Source of the DNA: Gibbula magus
Lineage: Eukaryota; Mollusca; Gastropoda; Trochida; Trochidae
Reading direction: 5' to 3'
DNA: 64,000 nt
Assembly: GCA_936450465.1 (NCBI GenBank)
Contig: OW388289.1
Span: forward strand, 79,658,593-79,722,592
Numbering within the stretch: position 1 is the stretch's first letter; each line of letters starts with the position of its first letter. The position numbers and the translations under genes are program-made. The notes under the pieces were generated by a model. It was given only the letters and a program-made list of their open reading frames with translations, made no database searches and had not been told where the DNA came from. Of the stretch, positions 54,578 to 64,000 are shown piece by piece.

Positions 54578-57500
54578 CTGTAATGGTATGCAATTATCAA
54601 ATTAAAATTTGAAGATAGATTAAATCGTTTTATATCCTTTGATAAATATCAATTGTGTCTCAGTTAAGATTTTACAACATTTGCAGAGAGTAGACAGCTA
54701 ATCATTTTATTTGCTTTTTTAATGTCATAACAAAATGCTAAGATTTGTTTACATATTTCAGATACCATTTTATCACAAAGGATCCAACTATTTCATCACG
54801 AATACAACATTATAAACACAATATCAACATTATAAACAAAACTCTTCAGTTTACTTGTGCATGTTCCCGCAGCATATGCGGTCTTTTGACACGCAGGAGA
54901 TGGCCTAGCTTCTCCACCAGGAGGGTCCGAGCCAGGGGAGACACCTTCCACCCTTCCTCTCCCTTCAAGTGGATCTTCATCACCACGACGGACAGAACAC
55001 AGGACAGGCTCGCCAACACCATCACCAGGGCAAAATATACACCTGAAAACATTATTTTTCTTGTGATAGGGAGACAAGAAATGATGCTTTCAAATGTGAC
55101 CAATTTCATCAAATTACACTCAAAGCCATTCAATACACATTTTCAGATTCAAAGTTTAGTTACTGCAACAACGTTTAACAAATGTACATATCATTTGACA
55201 AAATCAAGATAACAGGTATCTATGGATAATTTCATGAGAGAATTCATTTCAAATGCACAAAACTGAACGTCAGAGAACAGGGGGTCAGACTGGGGTCAGC
55301 TGAAGTCAATATCGGGTATGTCCTGCCTAACACATGCCTGAAGTCGCTGAGGCATAGACTGGCACAGATGTCTCATACACGTTAACGTTGTTAACGAGCT
55401 TTGGAACAGTTCTTGGTGACACGCCTTGTGTTCGAACCTGACATCCAAGTTCATCACATAGCCGTACAGTGAGCTTCATGTTTGGGGACATGGCGGGCCA
55501 ATCCATAACACGGACATGAAAATTGTTTAGAAATGGCAGTGTGGGGTCGGGCGTTGTCATGCTGAAAAACCAACTACTGATGGAAGGCATGTCGAGCCAG
55601 GAATTGAATTAACACCCGACGAAGGATGGTGTCAATATAACGTTGTTATTGAGGTTGCCTTGGACCACCACCAACTGGGAGCGGAAGTTCACGTTGAGAG
55701 CACCGCAAACCATGACGTCACCTCCCACGAAACGAGCCTTTTCCTGCACACAGTTACGGGAAAAACATTCGTGTCGACGTCGGTAGATACGGTGACGTCC
55801 ATCAGGAATACTGAGGTTGAACCTGGATTCATTCGAGCAGATAACGTTGTGCCATGGTGTCTTGTGGGGCTCGATGACGTTGCACAGGATCTGACCTTGG
55901 TAAGGTCGACGGCAGCATAACTGAAAAGCAGCAAAGTGCCATCAGACTTTTTCAGGACTGATCTGACGTTGCGTGTTCCTACAGTTCCTCTTGCAGTAGC
56001 AGTAGCTGGAGCATGTTGCACAATTGCTGTAGTCGGATGTCACGATCTTGAGCAGCCGTGGTTACAGGTAGTGCACCAGGTCGGGATCGATCTGCATCAC
56101 TTCCAATGTTGTGGAAACGTTGTGAAATTGTCTGGCGACTGCTAGGCCTACCTGCGAATCACCCTGTTCCAGCATGCCAGGAATGCACGTGCAAAACGTG
56201 TGACATGGTGTTGCTTGAAATCTTGAAAAAAGAAACGTGTTGCGTTTGCACGAACAAAGTTCATTACCAAGAACTGATGTTGGGTTCAAACGCTGAACTC
56301 CACGAAAGGAGTCCAAGCACAATTGACAACTTTGTGCCTTCACATAGGAAAGCCAAAGACAAAATTTAGCAGAAATATTTCTCGAATTAGATATTGCGTT
56401 ATTAATGGGTGTTGAGTGTAAATGCATTTAAACACATGTAACTGCAAGGTATCAAAATCCTCTATTCAAATTACATCCTGAAATATCACAACTAAAGCAA
56501 AACTGTATTTAAAACCGGTGTTCAACTCACACATCAAAGGAAGTGGTTTGGAGTTCGGCGGCACTATTCCCAATGTGAGGAACTCGAAAACCGTGAGAGA
56601 CAGAAGAAGAGTAAGCTGAAGCCCAACCTTCTGTCCTGAAGATGGAGGCAGGAAGAAGCCAAGAATTGCCATGGTGCAGATGAGGAAGCACGGGAAGAAG
56701 AGGGTCAGCATGAAGAAGGTGGGTCGTCTCTGTATCTCAACATGGTAGATGACTTCAGCGAACGATTTACTACTATAATGGGTGGCGACACTCTCACTTC
56801 GAACAGCATTTAAGACCCATTCAGCATTTTCTACATAAGCATTGGTGTTACCGTCCTCATCTGTCGTCATGTTGACTGCGGAATAGTCATACACCCAGGG
56901 GCCGAACTTGAGTTGACAACTCTGTTTATCGAAAGGGAAGTAGGTCGTATCAACTCCACAGACGCTCTTCAGAAGCGTTGGGAACTTCTGTTTTACCCGG
57001 CCAGTGTTGTATACTTCCTGCTGGTAGAACTTTCGTTCTGACATGGCTATGTTGCTTCCAAATGCAGAGCTGGAATAAAATGTTAAGATATTCATGAATA
57101 ACGTAGTGAAATAAATTTTAACTTTTTCGACCTTATAATGTTACATTTACACAAATTTCCAATTATCTGAATTCAGTAATGAACATTTAAATTAGCTCAC
57201 AATGAAAGTATAATTTAACGATAGTATGATTTCTTTATGGTTCCTTCATGTTTTACACAGGAGACAGCAGATTGATAAAAAAAAAAAAATTCGTGTTTTT
57301 ATATACAAACTCGTCATAAAGCACGACGTCAGGAGTCCAGATGCTGCCGAAAGGGAAATAGAGCAGTTTTACTCCGTTGTAATCATCAGGGTTCCATCTC
57401 AGGCGACAGTCGTTCCACTCCTGTTTGGATTATTTGATTATTTATGTACGTAACTGTTTTCTCTCAACATACGTGCATTGTTACATCACAAAGTTCATTT

Positions 57501-58926
57501 CCTTTCTATCAACGGTGAATACCTAACTCAAAATACAGAGAGTATTAGCCAAGCAAGAGTGTCATAATACTTTTATGACATGAGAGTGATCAGTTAGAAT
57601 GCATGAGACATATACACAAAGTTTCGTAAAACTAGTTATACAAGTTTGAGTGTAATGATTTCTTTATTACCGATTCCATCCCGTTTGAATCTCATAAAAA
57701 TAGCCAGAATGCGATCTACTTCTCTTGCGACGGCCTGCTACAATGACGTCACGAATAATTATTTGATGACGTCACAGACAACCAAATACGGGAACTCGTG
57801 CTAGGCAAACGTGATATTTGTGCACATATGAAAAATATGACATGGCTTATGTTTCACCATGTGATTTATGATATATTAGGTACAGAAAATAGTTGCAGAA
57901 TGAATCTCAAAAACCAAATATACGTACAAATTTGACCCACGCGTTTGTTGTAAATATCTGTTTGGGTTCATCCTGGGAAAGATAGAAATAATATTAAAGT
58001 AAATGTCCTATTCTGTTACAGAACTGTAAAATGCTATTGATATGAACTTTATTAATCAAAGGAAGAAAGTATGCACCTTCACCGACTCCTTTGCTTTGAT
58101 GAAGTCGGCTGGCTCGAAAAGTGAAACATAATGAATGTGTGATATCCGCCCGACCCCCTTCTGTCTTCAATCCTACTACGAACCATGCATATAACTAACT
58201 TTAAGTTTAAATAAAGTCGTGTTGAGAATTAATTCATTGAACATTTTCTTGCATGGCCTTGTTTTAGAATCGATTCACATGTTAACAACCTACAACGACA
58301 AAAACTCCCAAGAATATAACAACGAAAATGGAACCAAAGTCCTCTAACACTGACCAGATCCACGACTTGTCTGAGCCAAAGCTCCATGACCACGTCAACC
58401 GGAAGTCCAGACTCGGGGCAGGTAGGCAGCATGTCCTTACAGTAGGTCTGAGTCAGATTCTGCATCAACTCGCATTTAGGGTCGGAACCTGTGTGTTATA
58501 GATCATGAGTAAACTTTTAATCGGAATACTCTGAGGAGTGATATTGGTTGATAAGTACCAAATAGTGGCTTGAGTGTGTGTGAGATGTGTTGAATGGCGT
58601 CATGATTTACCGATGGTCGATGTCTCATGATATTTTCAAATCTGCATAGGGTAGGAATTCTACTTAAAGATATCTTCACAAATACAGACGCAATTGTCTG
58701 TGTCGTAGAGGCTGATTTAGTACATGTTGCTACCGTAGTATGTATTGGTAGTGTTCACGAGCGTAGTTAGAAACTGTTGTTTACCTTTGTGTTACATTGA
58801 ACAGTAGAATTGGTACCTGCATGGTATGGAAGTGAAAGTATTGTGACATGTAACCTTAAAATGCGCCGTAATTGGAAGATGGTTGCATGCTACCAGTGTG
58901 TGTACGTGCGTGCGTGCGCGCGCGCG

Positions 58927-58976
<50 letters not shown>

Positions 58977-59255
58977 TTGAGCATGTCCCAAGAAAGATGT
59001 TGATTTCAGCGAGGTAAAAGTATCCTGATTATTATTAGTTGTTGTAGTAGTTATGTTTGTTGGTCATTATGATATTATACTATCCTTAAGATTATCTATT
59101 CAGACTTAAATGGTTAATCTATAGATTTAACTGAAAACTATTACACTTAAGAGATGGTGATGAAGGAGTAGACGTAGACGTAGACGTAAACGTAGACGTA
59201 GTCGTTGTTTCTGTTGTTGTTGAAGTGGACTGGCTGCTGTCGGAGGTGTCGCTTG
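54278..59255 (-). CDS. Gene D: nicotinic receptor-like subunit, first exon not found
   Basis: Minus-strand exons: 59145-59255 (Thr-rich), 58355-58488, 57928-57972, 57311-57420, 56531-57069, 54855-55042 and 54278-54577. Phases are compatible. Coding parts are close to gene C. The Cys-loop is canonical (C-GVDTTYFPFDKQS-C), loop B is GPWVYDY, and loop C (RSESVATHYSSKSFAEV) has no vicinal cysteines. M2 is GQKVGLQLTLLL, and M4 ends FTVKLTS-stop. A Tc1/mariner relic occupies the intron between exon 5 and the M3 exon. No signal-peptide exon was found between 59255 and 64000; intron 1 sequence of gene B is recognisable up to about 59700, so exon 1 may lie beyond the window or be lost. An M4-derived minisatellite lies just downstream. 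Confidence 0.85.
54855..55042 (-). CDS. Gene D M3 exon
   Basis: 188 bp, nearly identical to gene C 43960-44147: (C)VYFALVMVLASLSCVLSVVV, ending LREHAQ. Confidence 0.9.
55290..56420 (-). pseudogene. Tc1/mariner transposon relic in gene D intron
   Basis: Broken minus-strand frames in order: GMLEQGDSQVGLAVARQFHN (HTH, about 56200-56130), ARFVGGDVMVCGALNVNFRS (about 55740-55680) and DWPAMSPNMKLTVRLCDELG (catalytic end, about 55500-55440). The usual N-P-I-E at the catalytic Glu is K-L-T-V, and stops and frameshifts separate the pieces. Terminal repeats are not clear. Confidence 0.7.
56531..57069 (-). CDS. Gene D exon 5: Cys-loop, M1, M2
   Basis: 539 bp; SAFGSNIAMSERKFYQQEVY, Cys-loop with FPFDKQSC, RRPTFFMLTLFFPCFLIC, SSGQKVGLQLTLLLSLTVFE; donor T|GTGAGT. 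Confidence 0.92.
57311..57420 (-). CDS. Gene D exon 4 (110 bp)
   Basis: EWNDCRLRWNPDDYNG, then FGSIWTPDVVLYD; acceptor aaacag, donor GA|GTTTGT. Confidence 0.9.
57928..57972 (-). CDS. Gene D exon 3 (45 bp)
   Basis: DEPKQIFTTNAWVKF; acceptor tcccag, donor GTACGT. Confidence 0.88.
58355..58488 (-). CDS. Gene D exon 2 (134 bp)
   Basis: (C)SDPKCELMQNLTQTYCKD, continuing to LPVDVVMELWLRQVVDL; donor GTCAGT. Confidence 0.9.
58905..58974. repeat. (TG)n/(CG)n alternating purine-pyrimidine tract
   Basis: Starts with GTGCGTGCGTGCGCGCGCGC, then about 20 TG units. It could adopt Z-DNA. It lies in gene D's intron between the Thr-rich exon and exon 2. Confidence 0.95.
59145..59255 (-). CDS. Gene D Thr/Ser-rich exon
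   Basis: 111 bp, phase 1-1; acceptor atattcag, donor GTAATA. It encodes (S)SDTSDSSQSTSTTTETTT, then a run of TST repeats ending TPSSPSLK. It is homologous to the gene B exons 34909-35028 and 35223-35330. Confidence 0.68.
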
Positions 59256-59430
59256 CTGAATATCACAGAAAATAAATCAATTATATCACGGACATCATAG
59301 AGATTTGTGTGTGGACATATGATCAAGTAAATATTTAATTTAACATTATGATATTACTATTATGATATTACTACCATTTAGGTGATCTGATCAGACGTTT
59401 ATTGCTAATATAGAGACATAACTGAAAACT

Positions 59431-59478
59431 GTCTTTGGAATGGCTGCTGTCGGAGGTGTCGGGGTCGGTAGCTGAATA
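59431..59478 (-). pseudogene. Truncated second Thr-rich exon
   Basis: The acceptor (actattcag) and start (TDPDTSDSSHS) are kept, but the threonine run and donor are deleted. It corresponds to gene B's exon 35223-35330. Confidence 0.6.
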
Positions 59479-60887
59479 GTACAGAACATAAATGAATTAT
59501 TATGGTACGTTCTTTGAAGAAAGTGATTTTTAGACAGATGATAAAGAAATTATTCAATGCGGACTACTCTTCCGACAAAATAAAAGGTCTGATAACAAGT
59601 TTATACTCCTTTTACTTTTATCTTTCTTGCATCAACTGCATTGATGTAGAAGAGAGTCTGCACCACAGCTTTATCTGACTAGTGATGACTTGAAGAACTG
59701 ATCAGTTCAGTGCAGTCATAGGCTCACGTTCAAAATATAGAGGGATAAAAGTGATACAGGGCGGTAGTCTTTGTAAGTCTTTTTTACAGGCTTCTGAGTT
59801 GGTCAAAGAGCAGTTATGTTTACTTTTGTTTTGAGTTGTCCTTGAATATTGTGAAAAGTCCAACAGCTTAGTCATGATTCTGGTATGTTGAAAAGTCCTT
59901 CTCCTTTTTTTCAATCGAATATATCCCTGGAAAATCTGTATATTGTCCTCATTTGGATATCATATGGTGTACATTGTACGTAGATTAGTTTTCTTGTCTT
60001 GTGTCCCTTTGTTCTTACTTGTGTTCGATACCCGTCGTCTGCTTGATCCTGCGATTGTTAACCCATGGCTTGTTTGATAGTTAATGGCAAACAGGATCCG
60101 GGTTAATTTCACTTCCTTGCGCCTGGGCTCGATTGACCGCTGCTTCAGGCCGAGAATTACACTAAGGTCGAAGGTTATTCTGTTCAACAACCCCAAGGAC
60201 AAGTCCAAAACAGCATGTGATAGGGGGGCTGGTTGTACTGAGATCTATACCTCGCCACTGTTCGAATGAACAATATAGTGTGTGAAACTCACAAACACAC
60301 CCTTCCCTTGAATTATAACTTTATTTATTTTGACGTGTAATTATAGTGCAGTTGTAATGAGGAAACTGTAAGCATGAAGTGCAGGATCTAAATAAGAAGA
60401 CTTTATGACGGAAAAGAATTGTTCACTTTAATATTAGCTTTTTCCTTATCACGCAAACCATTTCCCTGTCGACTGAAACTCTAGACGACCAAAGCATGGA
60501 CCATATGTGTCAGCAAGAGGCATGTATTTCCATTCCGTTTGCAGAGTATGCGACAAATTTATCTCGACGAACAAAGTACAATTGATATTTTAGGTAGAAG
60601 ATTATTATACATAAGCAATTATGAAATAGATATAATATATATAAATTAAATTTGTTTATGGAAACCAATGAAAAATATATTCTTTCAGTAGAAAAGCCGC
60701 TATCGGTCTGATGAGTTCATATATGTGATATACACTGGACTTAGTTTGAGTTATGTTTTATTTTTGATTGAATCCAAGTCCCCGCATACTCGCAAAATAA
60801 ATCTTCATTCATGAGTTACCTTATGAACTTTCCTCACAATTTCCAAGATATTACATTCCAGGGCCATATGTTCAATAAGTGTTTAAA
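59479..60887. other. Flank upstream of gene D's Thr-rich exons
   Basis: The first ~230 bp resemble gene B intron 1 (compare 35370-35600). A GC-richer island at 60000-60270 has frames on both strands but no recognisable domain. No exon 1 was found. Confidence 0.4.
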
Positions 60888-61036
60888 AGTAATCGCTCAA
60901 TGAGCGATTACTGTTAAACGTCTCTTGAACGCGATTGCTCAATGTAAAGCTACGTAGCAAAGGGAGCAAACCTAGAGGTATCGCTCCGTGTCGTTCAGGA
61001 GGGAATGAGCGCTCATTTGAGCGATTTAATCGCTCA
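60888..61036. repeat. Cluster of TGAGCGAT palindromes
   Basis: Perfect palindromes: AGTAATCGCTCA-A-TGAGCGATTACT (60888-60912), TGAGCGCTCA (61006-61015) and TGAGCGAT-TTA-ATCGCTCA (61018-61036), with further single GCGAT-type sites between. Confidence 0.75.
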
Positions 61037-64000
61037 CTGTTATGGAACAGACGGCTGATTTCTAAGTCTTATTGGTAACGTTACACACATACAGACGAAC
61101 ATGCAATCTGACCTGAGCTCCCACTGACATAAAAGAAGACTTTTACAGGCTGAACTCACAAACTACAAGTGAAGTGCTCAAGTCACCTGAGCGATCTATC
61201 AATAAATATAGATGTAATTCTTGATAAACCATAAATATAACCTGTAAAGTCAAAGAGTAAACTAGTTCTTGTTGAGTGATACAAACATGAGAAATGTTAA
61301 TCCAGTAAGTAAAGGTATGCCAATTATGCAAATAGGCAATGTGTAAATAAACAACCATTTAAAAACCATAACTAAAACAAAAAGGTATTTAGATACATTT
61401 AATGATGTTCAAGAATCTGCAACAAACTTGTTGAATATATGATTTTTAGTCAACTTTCCCAGTTGTTTAATCATCTAAATGTGCGAAAGGTATGCAATTT
61501 AAGTCTCAGATGATAAATTATTTTTAAAAAAGGACAAGTGGACCATCTAGAACAACTAGTAAAGATCTTGAAGGCAATGTATATAGAAAGTCTCTGATAA
61601 AACCTGAACGCCAACAGTTTTATGGATACTAGGCATGTTCCCTTCTTGTGTGCACGGGCTCCTCTGCACCTGCATCTTGGAGCATATAGTATAAAGATGG
61701 TCGACTGAAATGCCACATGGTCACTTTCGGGATTCATTAAAAGGGAATTTCAATTTGACAAATACCCGACTTTAAATTTCTTAAATCGCCGCATGAATTA
61801 CTTATATACGGCTTATTAATAACACCGCCTAATTAATGCCGACACACGATTAACTGAAGTCACTGAAGCGTATCTGTCGGGACTAACGTCACTCCCGGCC
61901 CTTCAACAATCGTGTACATATTATCTCAACATGTTTTAGCACCTTTTTAACTGTCGATTTAACATATTTATATTCATCAAACAACTCAAATTTCGATATA
62001 TCGAATATGAATATCTAACTGGGTAATTTCGCAAATGACAACTGCATGATTATTGTACCTGTGATTCAGTCAATTGCAAAATACGATATGTTGTAATTGC
62101 ATTGCGGACAATTCATTACAAAGCTATAACTTAACAAAACTTCTACATCCCAATACTTCTACATGCCAAAACTCCTACAAAAAGTCATGGCAGAATTATG
62201 CAATTACCTACTTTATAATGGAACAGTCCAGGATATGTTTTAATGTAATTTGCCAAAACGTCTATAGCTGATTGAAGAAGGGGGTAGAGGATTACTTGAG
62301 TAGAGGATTAAAACAGATCCTGTTTATTACTTACTAAGGAAGATGACAGTATTTTGTGTTTATTGATAGAAGTCACACTTCTGTGTGCTCGCCGGGCTAA
62401 ATTTGAAACTATTCTAAAAACGGGTTATAAAGGTTGTTTTGATAATTAAATGTTTCGATTGTATGTCCATTTGATTCCGATATGTAGTTTACATAGAGAA
62501 AATAATCTGTCATTCTTTACAAAAATGTGCTACAGTTGGACTTTAACACACCATAGCAAGCGAAACTTTAACCGTAACTTAATATATCTATGTGGCTATT
62601 TGGCTCACTGACCAAAGGTCAACATTTAGAAAAAAAAGTCAATTTTTTCATATTTTTTTTCTGAAAATTATCAAATTAGTGACCAACTAAGTAAAACACT
62701 AGTTATAGAATATCCCTGATTATATTAACTGTTCTTCTAGGGCAAAATTTCTCAAAACATCCACGTGACAAGTTATATTTCAGAGTCATAGCAATTGAAG
62801 TTTTCAACATTTTAGCCCAGCTGTCCAGTTAACAATGCGACGATAAAGGACATTGTGGACAAGGTGTAAAGTACTGATATTTAGTTCATGAAGTACACTA
62901 ATTTTTTACACTTTTTCAGCGCACTGGAAATTATAATTGGGGTTTTATTGGAAAAGCGGGTGAATTAACTTATTGGATCCAGTTTTGATAGTTTGGCCAA
63001 CAGAATGTTTATGTCAATTTTATATGAACGTAGAGATCGGAAATGAAATATATCTTATAGTTTTTGTGTTCAAAGTAACAACATTGGACTGACTATAACA
63101 TAAAACGTGTTCTGTCTTTTAAAGGTCTGATGAAATGCATTTTTCTCAAGAATGACAGATGATTACCTCTACGTATATTGTATATCGGAATCAATTGAGC
63201 ATAAAATCGAGACAATATACACTTGCAATTGATAATAAGGACGATTTTAGGATATTAATTTACCTATTTTAACAGTACCGAAATTAGTCTGGCGATTCAT
63301 TTTTCAAATGCTCACTGAGGCGTGACAGTGTTAAGCGACAGACGGGGCCGGCTAGACAGCTACTCCGCCGAGTCTCGTTAATTAATTAGTGATGATTATC
63401 ACTGCCGCTAAATGAATTTATGAGGTGTATTACATCGCCAAAAAGACATGTTTATGTAATAATTGTGTAATTGTCATCTGCGGAATCACCGAGTTGGATA
63501 TATAAACATTCGATAAATGGGAAATTTAAGTTGGTTTATTGAAGATTTCTTTGTGAAATTAACAATAAAAATGTTGCGAAATTACGTTGAATTATGACTA
63601 TCGCCGAAAATCAGATTCCTGCAGATACGTTACAGAAGTCATCGCTTCACGGGCCACACCCCCACAGACTTTCATTCTGGTCGCCGGGGCTAAATTAGGC
63701 GTTTTTTTAAAAAGCCGTATATAAGTTATTTATGGACCGATTTCAGAAATTTAAAATCGAGCAATTGTCAAATTGACATCCCATTTTAATGAATCCGATT
63801 TGGATCATATGTCATTGCATCTATCCTTTAATAAATTTACCTATTTCATTCCTATATCTACCATATGTTCTCTGGCTTTCGTGTTCTATCAACTTAGGCT
63901 GTGGTTATTTTAAGGGCAAAATGCATTATTGTTGTAGTTTCTTGCATTGTTAGTTTTAAAGGCGCGCTGTAGCACGTCTTTGCATATTATGTGTTTTCGA
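61037..64000. other. Right-hand region without recognised genes
   Basis: AT-rich. Segments around 63455-63810 recur in the same order near 7750-7900. I found no exon of the receptor family or other gene. Confidence 0.4.

Noticed and set aside
59960..60269. Overlapping ORFs on both strands in a GC-richer island (82 and 61 aa)
   Set aside because: Neither shows a recognisable domain or convincing splice sites; it might be a retrocopy fragment but I cannot support a call.

Overview
This window is eukaryotic, AT-rich and intron-rich nuclear DNA, most likely from a mollusc and probably a gastropod (inference). Support comes from a locally expanded nicotinic-receptor-like Cys-loop family, tandem-repeat elements with a GGAC/ACGG microsatellite tail like the bivalve 'pearl' elements, and a tRNA-headed SINE with a GCGGCGTTAAACCC tail. 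No bacterial-type genes are present. All real host genes seen are on the minus strand.

Host genes. Four tandem paralogues of a non-alpha nicotinic acetylcholine receptor-like subunit can be followed exon by exon. Gene A (2516 down to beyond base 1) is cut by the window edge. Gene B (39704 to 16384) is stretched over 23 kb by transposon insertions. Gene C (47654 to 43394) is compact and complete, with seven exons coding 456 aa. Gene D (59255 to 54278) lacks a visible signal-peptide exon. They share one exon plan: signal peptide 64 bp; N-terminal exon 134 bp; 45 bp; 110 bp; a 530-539 bp exon carrying the Cys-loop, M1 and M2; an M3 exon of 167-188 bp; and an M4 exon of 198-300 bp. Phases agree at every junction. 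Genes B and D also have symmetric Thr/Ser-rich exons between the signal peptide and the ligand-binding domain. None of the three readable copies has the vicinal cysteine pair of alpha subunits, and the pore helix M2 lacks the usual acidic residues at -1' and 20'.

Mobile DNA. From left to right: a TTAA-flanked MITE (2.9 kb); a 2-kb array of about 143-bp units (4.5-6.5 kb); a cluster of heat-shock-element-like motifs (7.3 kb); a 6.9-kb DIRS-like composite with inverted ends, a gag-like ORF, a broken tyrosine recombinase split by a SINE, and kilobases of short repeats (8.1-15.0 kb); a pearl-like element (16.7 kb); a non-autonomous Harbinger-like element (18.5-20.2 kb) abutted by an apparently intact autonomous Harbinger (20.2-26.0 kb) with MADF and DDE genes; another pearl-like element and a MITE (26.1-27.4 kb); a third Harbinger-like element 12 bp from a splice donor (31.9-32.75 kb); Tc1/mariner relics (36-38 kb and 55-56 kb); a LINE relic with nested foldback elements (40.2-41.5 kb); and a pearl-like element (51.6-52.2 kb).

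Most unusual feature. Downstream of gene D's stop codon lies an array of about ten copies of an ~87-bp unit. The unit is the M4-coding end of the gene's own last exon, so it encodes repeated M4-like helices, and the ancestral stop codon is replaced by sense codons in several units. Single or partial copies of the unit follow genes B and C, so duplication began before the family diverged.

How the pieces relate. The receptor genes and their flanks (including the upstream MITE of genes A and C) expanded by tandem segmental duplication. Transposons then lengthened gene B's introns and added promoters and splice-site-proximal sequence. Exon borders were set by hand from GT-AG, phase and comparison among copies. 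Transcription is not shown.
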